29,295 bases of DNA from DATCZS01 sp036525795 (lineage in GTDB: Bacteria; Actinomycetota; Acidimicrobiia; Spongiisociales; ZC4RG35), in contig DATCZS010000171.1 in assembly GCA_036525795.1 (NCBI GenBank), positions 1-29,295 on the forward strand. Direction: 5' to 3'. The position numbers were made by a program, and so were the translations under genes. The number at the start of each line of letters is the position of its first letter. Position 1 is the stretch's first letter. Positions 1 to 7,308 of the stretch are shown in pieces. The notes under the pieces are model-generated. The model was not told the DNA's origin. It searched no databases and was given only the letters and a program-made list of their open reading frames with translations.

Positions 1-1
1 G

Positions 2-652
2 ACCGAGGTCGTAGGCGAGATCGCACCCGACCACTCCGCCCGGCGCACCGGCGTGCTCACCGGACCCAACCTCGCCGGGGAGATCGTGACCGGGGCGCCG
101 GCAGCATCCGTGGTGGCGATGCAGGACGAGACGGCTGCCACCGACATCCAGCAGGTGTTCATGGATCCGACCTTTCGCGTGTACCGCAACCAGGACGTGG
201 TCGGTTGCGAGCTTGCCGGCGCTCTGAAGAACGTCATGGCCATCGCCGCCGGAATGGCCAAGGGACTCGGCTTCGGGCACAACACGCTCGCCGCGCTGAT
301 CACCAGGGCGCTGGCAGAGCTCACCCGGCTGGGAACGGCCCTCGGCGGCAGTCCCGAGACCTTTGCCGGGCTGGCGGGGATGGGCGACCTGATCGCCACC
401 TGTCAGTCGGACGCCAGCCGCAACAATCGGGTCGGGATGGCGCTGGCCCAGGGCCGGACGCTCGACCAGGTCATCGAGGAGATGCACATGGTCGCCGAAG
501 GCGTGAAGACGGTCACCCCCGTGCTCGAGCTGGCGGCGACCCAGGGCGTCGACATGCCGATCGCCGCCCAGGTGGCACGGGTGCTCTACGAAGGGGCCCA
601 CCCCCGCGAGGCGGTGCTGGCGCTCATGACCCGCGAGGCGAAAGCCGAGTAG
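2..652 (+). CDS. gpsA: Glycerol-3-phosphate dehydrogenase [NAD(P)+], 3' part
   Basis: Reduces dihydroxyacetone phosphate to sn-glycerol 3-phosphate, the cytosolic entry step to phospholipid synthesis. The reading frame is open from base 2, so the N-terminal Rossmann nucleotide-binding half lies upstream of the window. What remains is the end of the N-terminal domain (TGPNLAGEI) and the complete C-terminal helical domain. The family hallmarks are ALKNVMAIAAGM with the catalytic lysine, GLGFGHNTLAALITRALAE, GMGDLIATC and EEMHMVAEGVKT. It ends with TAG at 650-652 and converges on the MaoC-like gene. No other family fits these motifs. The GTG at base 53 is internal, not the true start. Confidence 0.95.
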   Translation, partial: TEVVGEIAPDHSARRTGVLTGPNLAGEIVTGAPAASVVAMQDETAATDIQQVFMDPTFRVYRNQDVVGCELAGALKNVMAIAAGMAKGLGFGHNTLAALITRALAELTRLGTALGGSPETFAGLAGMGDLIATCQSDASRNNRVGMALAQGRTLDQVIEEMHMVAEGVKTVTPVLELAATQGVDMPIAAQVARVLYEGAHPREAVLALMTREAKAE

Positions 653-685
653 CCGTCAGAAGCGAGCGATCAGCACACCCGGTAC

Positions 686-710
686 CCCACGTCCCACGTC
701 CCACGTCCCA
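686..710. repeat. Heptamer tandem repeat CCCACGT x3.6
   Basis: Three perfect copies of CCCACGT followed by CCCA fill the short gap between the convergent ends of gpsA and the MaoC-like gene. It is a short direct repeat with no spacers and no dyad. It may be a slippage tract or part of a dispersed intergenic repeat, but no function can be assigned from this copy alone. Confidence 0.8.
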
Positions 711-715
711 ATTCG

Positions 716-1174
716 CTAGACGTAGTACCTCGTCACCGTCTGCGCCACGCACACCGGCTTGGTGCCGCCCTCGATCTCGAAGGTGACGTCTGAGATCGAC
801 TGGGCGCCGCCCGCAACGTCTTCCACCGAGACCAGGGCGACGCCGGCGCGGAGCTTGGAGCCGACCGGTACCGGGGCCGGGAACCGCACCTTGTTCACCC
901 CGTAGTTCACGGCCATCTCGATGCCCTCCACCTTCAGGATCTGTTGGACGAGCGGCACCACCAGCGACAGCGTCAGATAGCCATGGGCGATCGGGCCGCC
1001 GAAGGGCGTCATGGCCGCCCTGTCCGGATCGACATGGATGAACTGGTGATCGTCCGTGGCGTCGGCGAAGGCGTCGACCCTCTCCTGGGTGATCTCCCAC
1101 CACTCCGAGTAGCCGAGATGGGTTCCCACCGCCCCCTTCAGATCGTCGATCGACGTGAACACTCGAGCAGGCAT
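716..1174 (-). CDS. MaoC-family (R)-specific enoyl-CoA hydratase-like protein
   Basis: A 152-residue single hot-dog-fold protein of the MaoC dehydratase family, which hydrates trans-2-enoyl-CoA or related acyl thioesters in the cytosol. The hydratase motif is clear: the stretch around residues 34-55 holds the Asp/His pair (DATDDHQFIHVDPDRAA), followed by PFGGPIAHGYLTLSL. The length matches stand-alone (R)-hydratases. The ATG at 1174 sits 6 bases downstream of a TAGCGT -10-like box, so the mRNA is probably leaderless. It is a monocistronic gene convergent with gpsA. The exact acyl-CoA substrate cannot be read from the sequence. Confidence 0.9.
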   Translation of the reverse strand: MPARVFTSIDDLKGAVGTHLGYSEWWEITQERVDAFADATDDHQFIHVDPDRAAMTPFGGPIAHGYLTLSLVVPLVQQILKVEGIEMAVNYGVNKVRFPAPVPVGSKLRAGVALVSVEDVAGGAQSISDVTFEIEGGTKPVCVAQTVTRYYV

Positions 1175-1180
1175 GCCGCG

Positions 1181-1186
1181 ACGCTA
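1181..1186 (-). promoter_or_regulatory. -10 box TAGCGT of MaoC-like gene
   Basis: TAGCGT on the minus strand lies 6 bases before the ATG at 1174, so transcription would begin at or next to the start codon. It belongs to the leaderless series seen across the window. Confidence 0.55.
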
Positions 1187-1234
1187 GCGCCCGTCCGGGA
1201 GCAAGGCCCCGCCTTCGACGACGGCCCGATGGCG

Positions 1235-1240
1235 TACGAT
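1235..1240 (+). promoter_or_regulatory. Possible -10 box TACGAT of PNPOx-like gene
   Basis: TACGAT is 24 bases upstream of the ATG at 1265, which would give a leader of about 18 bases. A TTG at 1250, in frame and 9 bases after the box, is an alternative leaderless start. No clear -35 element is visible. Confidence 0.35.
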
Positions 1241-1264
1241 GCCGCTGCCTTGCTACACCAACCG

Positions 1265-1921
1265 ATGTCCCACGACTTCCCTCCTACCGACCGCAGCCGA
1301 GTCCGGCGCGATGATCGAGCCCGCTACGACCGGAAATCCATCCACTCCGTGCTCGACGAGGCAGTCTTCTGCCATGTGGGGATCGTCGACGAAGGGCGGC
1401 CGGTGGTCATCCCGATGCTCCATGCCCGCCTCGGCGACCGGCTCCTGCTGCACGGATCTCCGGCCACCCGGCTCTTGCGGCTCCTGAAGACGCGACCGGA
1501 GATCTGTGTCACCGCCACGGTGCTCGACGGCCTCGTGCTGGCTCGCTCGGCGTTCCACCACTCGGCCAACTACCGGTCGGTCGTGGTGTTCGGTCGACCC
1601 GAACCGGTGACCGATCTCGAGGAACGCCGACAGGCGCTCGATGCGCTCACCGACCGTCTCGTCCCCGGGCGCAGGCGTGAACTCCGCCCGATGACCGAGA
1701 AGGAGATCAGGGGTACGGCGATGGTCCGGCTCGACATCACCGAGGCGTCTGGCAAGGTCCGTCACGGACCACCGATCGACGACGAGGAGGACCTCGACTG
1801 GCCGGTGTGGGCCGGGGTCCTCCCGGTCACGACGAACTTCGGAGTCCCCGTCCCGGACGCGCACACCCCGCCCGCGACCGACCTCCCCGCCCACATCGAA
1901 GAGATGCTTCGACGTGGCTAG
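1265..1921 (+). CDS. Pyridoxamine 5'-phosphate oxidase-fold flavin/nucleotide-binding protein
   Basis: A 218-residue protein of the PNPOx-like split-barrel superfamily, in the flavin-nucleotide-binding NimA-like branch. The N-terminal part carries the typical segment with a basic run (RRDDRARYDR), SVLDEAVFCHVG, PVVIPM and LLLHGS. It is followed by the SAFHHSANYRSVVVFG strand pair and a C-terminal region ending in WAGVLPV. Such proteins usually bind FMN or F420 and reduce small molecules, but the substrate is unknown. The open frame extends upstream to 944, but that part is antisense to the MaoC gene, so the ATG at 1265 was chosen (TTG at 1250 is possible). Its stop codon overlaps the GTG of the next gene by 8 bases, indicating an operon. 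Confidence 0.85.
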   Translation: MSHDFPPTDRSRVRRDDRARYDRKSIHSVLDEAVFCHVGIVDEGRPVVIPMLHARLGDRLLLHGSPATRLLRLLKTRPEICVTATVLDGLVLARSAFHHSANYRSVVVFGRPEPVTDLEERRQALDALTDRLVPGRRRELRPMTEKEIRGTAMVRLDITEASGKVRHGPPIDDEEDLDWPVWAGVLPVTTNFGVPVPDAHTPPATDLPAHIEEMLRRG

Positions 1922-2813
1922 CCGGGTCTTTTCGACGTCGACCGGCCGAAACCAGCAGTCGTTCACCGCCACCGACTGGGGGCTGTTCTGGTCGATCGGC
2001 CTCGTGTGGGGATCGTCGTTCCTCTTCATCGCCATCGGCCTCGAAGCGTTTCGGCCCGGCCTGATCACCTGGCTGCGGGTCGCCCTGGGCGCCGCCACCC
2101 TCTGGGCCTTCCCCCGCGCCCGCCGGCGGGTGGAACGGGAAGACTGGCCGCGCCTCCTCGCCCTCTCCCTCTTCTGGGTGGCGATTCCGTTCACCCTCTT
2201 TCCGATCGCCCAGCAGTGGATCAACTCGGCGCTGACCGGCATGCTCAACGGTGCGATGCCGATCTTCGCGGCGGCGATCGGCTCGATCATGCTCCGGCGA
2301 CTGCCGAGGGGTCCGCAGCTTCTCGGTCTCGTCGTCGGTTTCGCCGGCGTCGCCGCCATCGCGTCGCCGTCGATGGGGAAGGGCGACAGCGAGGCCCTGG
2401 GAGCCGTGCTGGTGATCGCCGCCACCGTCTGTTACGGAGTGGCGGTGAACATCGCCGCCCCGATCCAACAGCGATACGGGTCGCTTCCCGTCATGGCCAG
2501 AATGCTGGGTCTGGCCACCATCTGGACCGCCCCGCTCGGCCTGGTCGACGCCCTGGACTCGGGCTGGGGGTGGGACTCGTTTCTCGCCGTCACCGCCGCC
2601 GGCATGCTCGGGACCGGGATCGCCTTCGTCATCATGGGAACGCTCGTGGGGAGCGTCGGATCCACCAGGGCATCGTTCATCACCTATGTGATCCCGGTGG
2701 TGGCGCTCGGCCTCGGCGTCGTCTTCCTGGACGACCGGGTGACGATCGTCTCGATCGCCGGCGTGGTCCTCGTCATCGCCGGGGCGCTGCTGGCGTCGCG
2801 TCGCGAACGCTGA
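1914..2813 (+). CDS. EamA-family (DMT superfamily) transporter
   Basis: A 299-residue inner-membrane protein with about ten hydrophobic helices in two EamA repeats. The first repeat begins with WSIGLVWGSSFLFIAIGLE, and PRGPQLLGLVVGFAGVAAIA closes it. The second repeat ends with the hallmark STRASFITYVIPVVALGLG followed by the last helix. Family members export amino acids or metabolites, and the substrate here is not predictable. The GTG start at 1914 overlaps the previous gene and suggests translational coupling. The gene ends 3 bases before the convergent end of nurA, leaving no room for a separate terminator. Confidence 0.92.
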   Translation: MASRVFSTSTGRNQQSFTATDWGLFWSIGLVWGSSFLFIAIGLEAFRPGLITWLRVALGAATLWAFPRARRRVEREDWPRLLALSLFWVAIPFTLFPIAQQWINSALTGMLNGAMPIFAAAIGSIMLRRLPRGPQLLGLVVGFAGVAAIASPSMGKGDSEALGAVLVIAATVCYGVAVNIAAPIQQRYGSLPVMARMLGLATIWTAPLGLVDALDSGWGWDSFLAVTAAGMLGTGIAFVIMGTLVGSVGSTRASFITYVIPVVALGLGVVFLDDRVTIVSIAGVVLVIAGALLASRRER

Positions 2814-2816
2814 CGG

Positions 2817-3722
2817 TCATCCGGCCGCGCGGCGCAGCGCCCGAAACATGAGTTGCGGGTCTCCCAGCCGGCGGCGCAGCGCTCGTTCCAGTCCCCCGAT
2901 CGGATACAGGTTCTGGGGTGCTCTGGGGTCCTTGTGCGCCTGGGATGCGAAACGGGGCAGCGTGGCGGTGACCTGGTCGGCCAGTCGGGCGGCCTCGGAC
3001 ACCGACCGGTCGGCAGACGCCTCACAGCGAACGACGCCGCCGAAGGGGCCGCTTCCGATCGCCAGCCGCAGGTACCAGGAATAGCGGGAGGGACCCTGCG
3101 AGATCAGGAACAGCGGCGTCCGGCGTCCGGCGGGGAGCGATGCCGCCACCGGGCGCTGCGCCTCCGGAAGATGGTGGCGGTGCTGGGTCTTGATGAATCC
3201 GACCGCCTCCGGCACGTGGCGATGATGCGACAGCGGCCCATCAACCACCACGAGCCCCGCTTCTCGAGACCCGGCAGACACCTCGCCCTCCAGCCGACCC
3301 ATCCCCGATTGGATCCCGAGCCACAGCTCCTCCGGAGTCGAACCCGAGGTGCGATGGACCCGGTAGTCGCCGTGGCGCGTCTCGATCGACTCCGCCCCGT
3401 CGGCGGCGGTGAACAACCCGCGGCGAACCTCGGCCGCCACCACCTCGGCCGTTCCGTTGCATCGCACCGCACCGGCGGCGTACGTGGCGCACAACCCCAG
3501 TGCCGGAACCCCGGACTCCTGGTCGATCCACACGTTGGCGTCCACCCGACGGACTCCATCGACGAACACCACGTCGTCCACCGGATCGACATCGGGAAGC
3601 ATCGGACCCCAGTCGCCGGCGTCGACCTCGATGGACACATCGGGCTGTACCTCGACCTCGGCGAGGTCCGCCTCGGACGGTGTCCCGTACTCCGGCGCCC
3701 AGGTCTCGACCGCGAAGCGCAT
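2817..3722 (-). CDS. nurA: NurA-like 5'-3' nuclease
   Basis: A 301-residue protein resembling the NurA family, whose members partner with the HerA translocase to resect DNA ends. It shows the family pattern of an early strand-turn with Asp (VVFVDGVRRVDANVWI, D55), a central VVVDGPL (D161) followed by a helix and GFIKTQ, a YSWYLRL/PFGGVVRCE strand pair, and a C-terminal NLYPIGGLERALRRRLGD helix matching the NurA tail. The ATG overlaps the sbcC stop by one base (TGATG), so it is the third gene of an sbcD-sbcC-nurA operon. That context strongly supports the call, since overall similarity to archaeal NurA looks low and only motif-level resemblance is visible. A HerA homologue lies 5.8 kb away on the same strand. 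Active-site completeness is not proven. Confidence 0.75.
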   Translation of the reverse strand: MRFAVETWAPEYGTPSEADLAEVEVQPDVSIEVDAGDWGPMLPDVDPVDDVVFVDGVRRVDANVWIDQESGVPALGLCATYAAGAVRCNGTAEVVAAEVRRGLFTAADGAESIETRHGDYRVHRTSGSTPEELWLGIQSGMGRLEGEVSAGSREAGLVVVDGPLSHHRHVPEAVGFIKTQHRHHLPEAQRPVAASLPAGRRTPLFLISQGPSRYSWYLRLAIGSGPFGGVVRCEASADRSVSEAARLADQVTATLPRFASQAHKDPRAPQNLYPIGGLERALRRRLGDPQLMFRALRRAAG

Positions 3723-6097
3723 CAGGCCTCCACCCTCGTGACCACCGATCCCCCCGGGAGCTTGCGCACCTCGAAGCGCACCGGGACCTGTTCGGCCAGC
3801 TCCGATACGTGCGTGATGATGCCCACCGTGCGGCCGGTGGCACCCAGTTCCTGGATCACGGAGGACACCGTGTCGAGGGTATCGGAGTCGAGCGTGCCGA
3901 ATCCTTCGTCGAGAAAGATCGACTCGAGCCGGGCGCCGCCCGAACCGCCCATCATCGACAGCTGCTCGGCCAGGGCGAGCGCCAGGGACAAGGACACCAG
4001 GAACGTCTCGCCCCCCGACAGCGTCTTCACAGATCGCGTCTCGTCTGCGTTTCGGTGGTCCACGACCACGAAGTCCCGTCGGTCGACGTGGAGCGAGTAC
4101 GCCTGTGAGGACAGCTGGCCGAGCATGGCATTGGCAGAGGCCACCAGGCCGAGAAACGCCTCCTCCAGAATCCAGGCCTGGAAGTTGTTGGCGGCGAGAT
4201 GGCGGGCAAGGGATGCCGCCACATCCGCTCCCTGTCGTCGTCCCTTGGCGCTCTCGGCGAGTTCCGCCGCCCGCTGCGCCCGTTCCTCCAGCCGGCTCAC
4301 ATGAGCTGCCGCCGCCACCGAAGTCGCCACCACGTCGCGGTCGACACCCGAGGCGTCGGTGCCGACTCCCAAACCCGTCGCCCGTTCGACGAAACCGCCC
4401 ACCAGCGCGTCGCGAGCGCGCACCGCCTCCTCGGCGGCGCTCATGGCGGTGTGGCGGTCACGGTCGAGGCGCTCTGCGGCGCCGCGACCCCACTCCAGCA
4501 GTCCCTCCCACGCCGCGGAGAGATCGCCGCGCCTGGTGGGAGGAGGACCCAGCTCGGCCACCGCATCCCTGGCCTTGTCGAGATCTGCCCATGCTCCCTC
4601 TTCCTGGGCTCGAGCGCGCTCCAATGTGCCCGCCTTCCGCTCCAGCTCGTCCCTGGCGTTGTGCTCCCGCGTCCGCGCCTCGGTCAACCCGGTACGGGCA
4701 GCCTCGACAGCGGCCAGCGCCGTCCTGGCCTCGTCGGGCTCCGGCCGGCCGTCCAGCTGGTTCGAGACCGTCGCCCGTTCGGCATCGAGCTCGGCGAGTC
4801 GGTCGCGATAGGCGACGAGCAGAGCAGACAGCCGCTCCGTCTCGGCAGCGGCCCGTCGCTCCGCCTCCTCGGCACCGACCCGGTGCGTCTCCGTCTCGGC
4901 CAGTTCGACGGGAACCTCGCCAGAGGGGAGTTCGTCCACTACCTGGCGACAGACGGGGCACACATCGCCAGCGAGCATGTCGGTTCGGATGGCATGAGCG
5001 GCATGGGCCGTCCGGGCGGCGCGTTCCGCCTCGATTGCCTGGCGCAATGCGGCGCGACTTCCCTCCAGTGCCCGGAGGCCTTCGGACAGCTGCTCGGTGG
5101 TGGCGGCGATCAGATCGCTGCCGTTGACGTGGCGCTGTTCCAGGTCGGATCGGCGCTCGTGCAGTCGCAGCGTCTCCGCATAGAACACCTCGTCACCGGC
5201 CTCGGCCAGCACCCGCTCGGCGTCCGCCGTGGCTCGCCCCGCCTCCTCGGATCCGGCCCGGGCCGCATCCGCGGCGGCGATGGCCTCGGCGGTGGCGGTG
5301 GCCAACCGCTCGATGCCGGGTGGTCGTGCCAGCCGGCCCACCACGGCGATCCGCTCCTCGATGGTGCCCATCACCCGACGTGCCTCCGCCGCCTCTGCGG
5401 CGAGCCGGTCGAGGTCGGGAAGTGCCGCCTCTATGTCCGAACGCAGAACGGCCAGAGCCGCCGACCGGCGGCCGGCAGATTCGAGCTCCTCCGGATCGAT
5501 CTCTCCCAGCTCCTTGACCTGGCCTTCCAGCAACACCGCCTCTGCCTCGAGTCTGGCCCTCCGGTGCTGGGCGATGCGCCGCATCCGCTCGTACACGCCC
5601 AGGTCGAGCAGCCTTCGCAGCAGGTCCTGGCGCCGGGAGGGCTTGTCGTGGAGAAACGCGGCGAACTCGCCCTGAGGCAGAACGACGCTGCGGGTGAAAT
5701 CCTCGAACGGGAGCCCGAGCAGGTCCTCTACCGCCTCGGTCACCTGATCGGCCCCGGCCACCACCTCCGGCCCGCCCTCCAGGGTTGCCTCTGCAGTGGT
5801 CGCCCCGGTCTTGGTCCTCTTCACGACCCTGGCGATCGTGTACGGCAGTCCGTCCACCGTGAACTCGAAGAAGATCCGTGCCTCCTGGGCACCCAGCGAG
5901 ATCACCGGCTCCACCTTCCCCCTGTCGAGACGGGGTACGGAGCCGTAGAGGGCGAAGCACATCGCGTCGACGATGCTCGACTTCCCCGAGCCGGTGGGAC
6001 CGGTGAGCGCGAACACGTCGACATCGGAGAAATCGATCGGCTCGGACATGGTCCGGAAGGTCGTGAAGCCCTGGAGAGCGAGACGTACCGGCCTCAC
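3722..6097 (-). CDS. sbcC: SbcC/Rad50-type ATPase of the SbcCD nuclease
   Basis: A 791-residue SMC-like ATPase that pairs with SbcD to cut hairpins and process double-strand ends. Visible are the N-terminal head with Walker A GPTGSGKS (33-40) and the Q-loop region VVLPQGEFAAFL (138-149), and a coiled coil rich in Ala, Glu and Arg. The zinc hook is CPVC at 380-383, near the middle. A second coil follows, then the C-terminal head with signature LSGGETFLVSLSLALALAEQ and Walker B IFLDEGFGTLD with the D-loop. It is shorter than E. coli SbcC (over 1000 residues) because the coils are short. The GTG start overlaps the sbcD stop as GTGA. An open frame continues upstream but would be antisense-like and lies within sbcD. 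Confidence 0.96.
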   Translation of the reverse strand: MRPVRLALQGFTTFRTMSEPIDFSDVDVFALTGPTGSGKSSIVDAMCFALYGSVPRLDRGKVEPVISLGAQEARIFFEFTVDGLPYTIARVVKRTKTGATTAEATLEGGPEVVAGADQVTEAVEDLLGLPFEDFTRSVVLPQGEFAAFLHDKPSRRQDLLRRLLDLGVYERMRRIAQHRRARLEAEAVLLEGQVKELGEIDPEELESAGRRSAALAVLRSDIEAALPDLDRLAAEAAEARRVMGTIEERIAVVGRLARPPGIERLATATAEAIAAADAARAGSEEAGRATADAERVLAEAGDEVFYAETLRLHERRSDLEQRHVNGSDLIAATTEQLSEGLRALEGSRAALRQAIEAERAARTAHAAHAIRTDMLAGDVCPVCRQVVDELPSGEVPVELAETETHRVGAEEAERRAAAETERLSALLVAYRDRLAELDAERATVSNQLDGRPEPDEARTALAAVEAARTGLTEARTREHNARDELERKAGTLERARAQEEGAWADLDKARDAVAELGPPPTRRGDLSAAWEGLLEWGRGAAERLDRDRHTAMSAAEEAVRARDALVGGFVERATGLGVGTDASGVDRDVVATSVAAAAHVSRLEERAQRAAELAESAKGRRQGADVAASLARHLAANNFQAWILEEAFLGLVASANAMLGQLSSQAYSLHVDRRDFVVVDHRNADETRSVKTLSGGETFLVSLSLALALAEQLSMMGGSGGARLESIFLDEGFGTLDSDTLDTVSSVIQELGATGRTVGIITHVSELAEQVPVRFEVRKLPGGSVVTRVEA

Positions 6098-7254
6098 GAG
6101 TCGACCTCGCCGGCCTCGGCCAGCTGCAGGACATCGGTGAACAGGTCGACCAGCGCCTGGTCCGCGACGCGCTTGCCAGCGAGGTATTCGGAGAAGAGCT
6201 CGACCGGAGGCCTCCCCAGCCGGACCGGAGCGTCGCGCCCCGGTCGGTCTCCCACGTCGGGGCGAGAGACGGCCACGTCCACCGCGCCGGGAACCAGGCG
6301 GCGAACCTCGTCTGCGAGCCCCACCCGGGCCGGTTCGTCGACCACCACCTTGACGTAGGCATCCTCGAGACCCACCGCCTGGCTCTCGATCTGGGCCAGC
6401 GTCCCCTCGATCTGGACGAGCCGTCGCCCCCGCGTGATGGGGATCTCGTCGACCGATGCCGGGAGCCCCGGCTCCGCCTCGACCACCAACGCCGCCTTGG
6501 CGATCCCGGCCTCCCCGAAGTCGAGCTGCATGGGCGACCCCGAGTACCACACCTCACCGGGGGCGGGAACACGCTGCGGGCGGTGCAGGTGGCCAAGCGC
6601 CACATACGACAGCGATCCGGGAAAAGCCAGCGCCGGGATCGAATAGTCGAACGCGGGGTGGTCGGTCTGCATCGCTCGCTCGCTGCCGCTCAGCTCGGCT
6701 CCGTGCACCATCAGGTGTCCTGTGAGGATGTTCACCCGTGACGGGTCGAAGCCGGCGGTGAGAGCGGCGATGATCCGGGTGACCCGGTCGATGTATGACT
6801 GGACGTGCTGGTCGGCGTCTGCCTCGAGCATCGCCGCCGCGGTGACGATCCCGCGCTGGCTCAGCCATGGGATGGACGCCACCCGCACACCCGGGTCGAG
6901 ATCGTCGATCACGCCCCCCTCGTCGGGGCGCATCACATGCGACACCACCCGCACCCGGCCCAGCTCGAGCAGCGGGGCGACCGCCTGGAGACGCCGCGGA
7001 TTGTCGTGGTTGCCGGCGACGATGATGACGGGCGCCTGGTCCGCCAGTTCGAGCAGCGCCTGGTAGACGATCCGCTCCGATTCCGGACCGGGAGTGGCCA
7101 CGTCGAACAGGTCGCCGGCCACGAGGACCAGATCGACCTCCTCGGCGGCGGCGATCTCGGCGATCTCGGCGAGAACCGCCCGATGCTCGTCCGCCCGGCT
7201 CCGACCCCGGATGGCGCGGCCGACGTGCCAGTCACTGGTGTGGAGGAGCTTCAC
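6094..7254 (-). CDS. sbcD: SbcD/Mre11-type exonuclease
   Basis: A 386-residue metallophosphoesterase nuclease subunit of SbcCD. All phosphoesterase motifs are present in order: TSDWHVG (6-12), AGDLFD, AGNHDNP, LTGHLMVHG and ALGHLHRPQ, then the capping region YSGSPMQLDFGE. The C-terminal part corresponds to the SbcC-binding region. The GTG at 7254 (reading MKLLHTSDWHVG) is chosen because the motif-bearing strand starts there and a TACGAT box lies 7 bases upstream. The longer open frame to 7554 runs antisense through mpgS. It is the first gene of the sbcD-sbcC-nurA operon and is divergent from mpgS, with only 54 bases between start codons. Confidence 0.96.
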   Translation of the reverse strand: MKLLHTSDWHVGRAIRGRSRADEHRAVLAEIAEIAAAEEVDLVLVAGDLFDVATPGPESERIVYQALLELADQAPVIIVAGNHDNPRRLQAVAPLLELGRVRVVSHVMRPDEGGVIDDLDPGVRVASIPWLSQRGIVTAAAMLEADADQHVQSYIDRVTRIIAALTAGFDPSRVNILTGHLMVHGAELSGSERAMQTDHPAFDYSIPALAFPGSLSYVALGHLHRPQRVPAPGEVWYSGSPMQLDFGEAGIAKAALVVEAEPGLPASVDEIPITRGRRLVQIEGTLAQIESQAVGLEDAYVKVVVDEPARVGLADEVRRLVPGAVDVAVSRPDVGDRPGRDAPVRLGRPPVELFSEYLAGKRVADQALVDLFTDVLQLAEAGEVDS

Positions 7255-7261
7255 GGCCGGG

Positions 7262-7267
7262 ATCGTA
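7262..7267 (-). promoter_or_regulatory. -10 box TACGAT of sbcD operon
   Basis: TACGAT on the minus strand is separated by 7 bases from the GTG of sbcD, predicting a leaderless sbcD-sbcC-nurA transcript. It lies 26 bases from the opposing mpgS box, so the two promoters share one short control region. Confidence 0.55.
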
Positions 7268-7293
7268 CCGACCACATGAGACAGATCGACCGA

Positions 7294-7299
7294 TAGTGT
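7294..7299 (+). promoter_or_regulatory. -10 box TAGTGT of mpgS-mpgP
   Basis: TAGTGT is 9 bases upstream of the mpgS ATG, predicting a leader of 0-3 bases. There is no Shine-Dalgarno sequence, in line with leaderless translation. Confidence 0.5.
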
Positions 7300-7308
7300 C
7301 ACTGTGTC

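Noticed and set aside
686..710. The heptamer array as a CRISPR or attachment site
   Set aside because: The units are 7 bases with no spacers, and there is no integrase, tRNA or cas gene nearby.
944..1264. An N-terminal extension of the PNPOx-like protein
   Set aside because: It is antisense to the MaoC-like gene and unlike the family N-terminus.
4199..6358. A 719-codon open frame on the plus strand opposite sbcC
   Set aside because: It is antisense to sbcC/sbcD, which carry all expected motifs; the product is low-complexity and recognisable as a GC-rich shadow.
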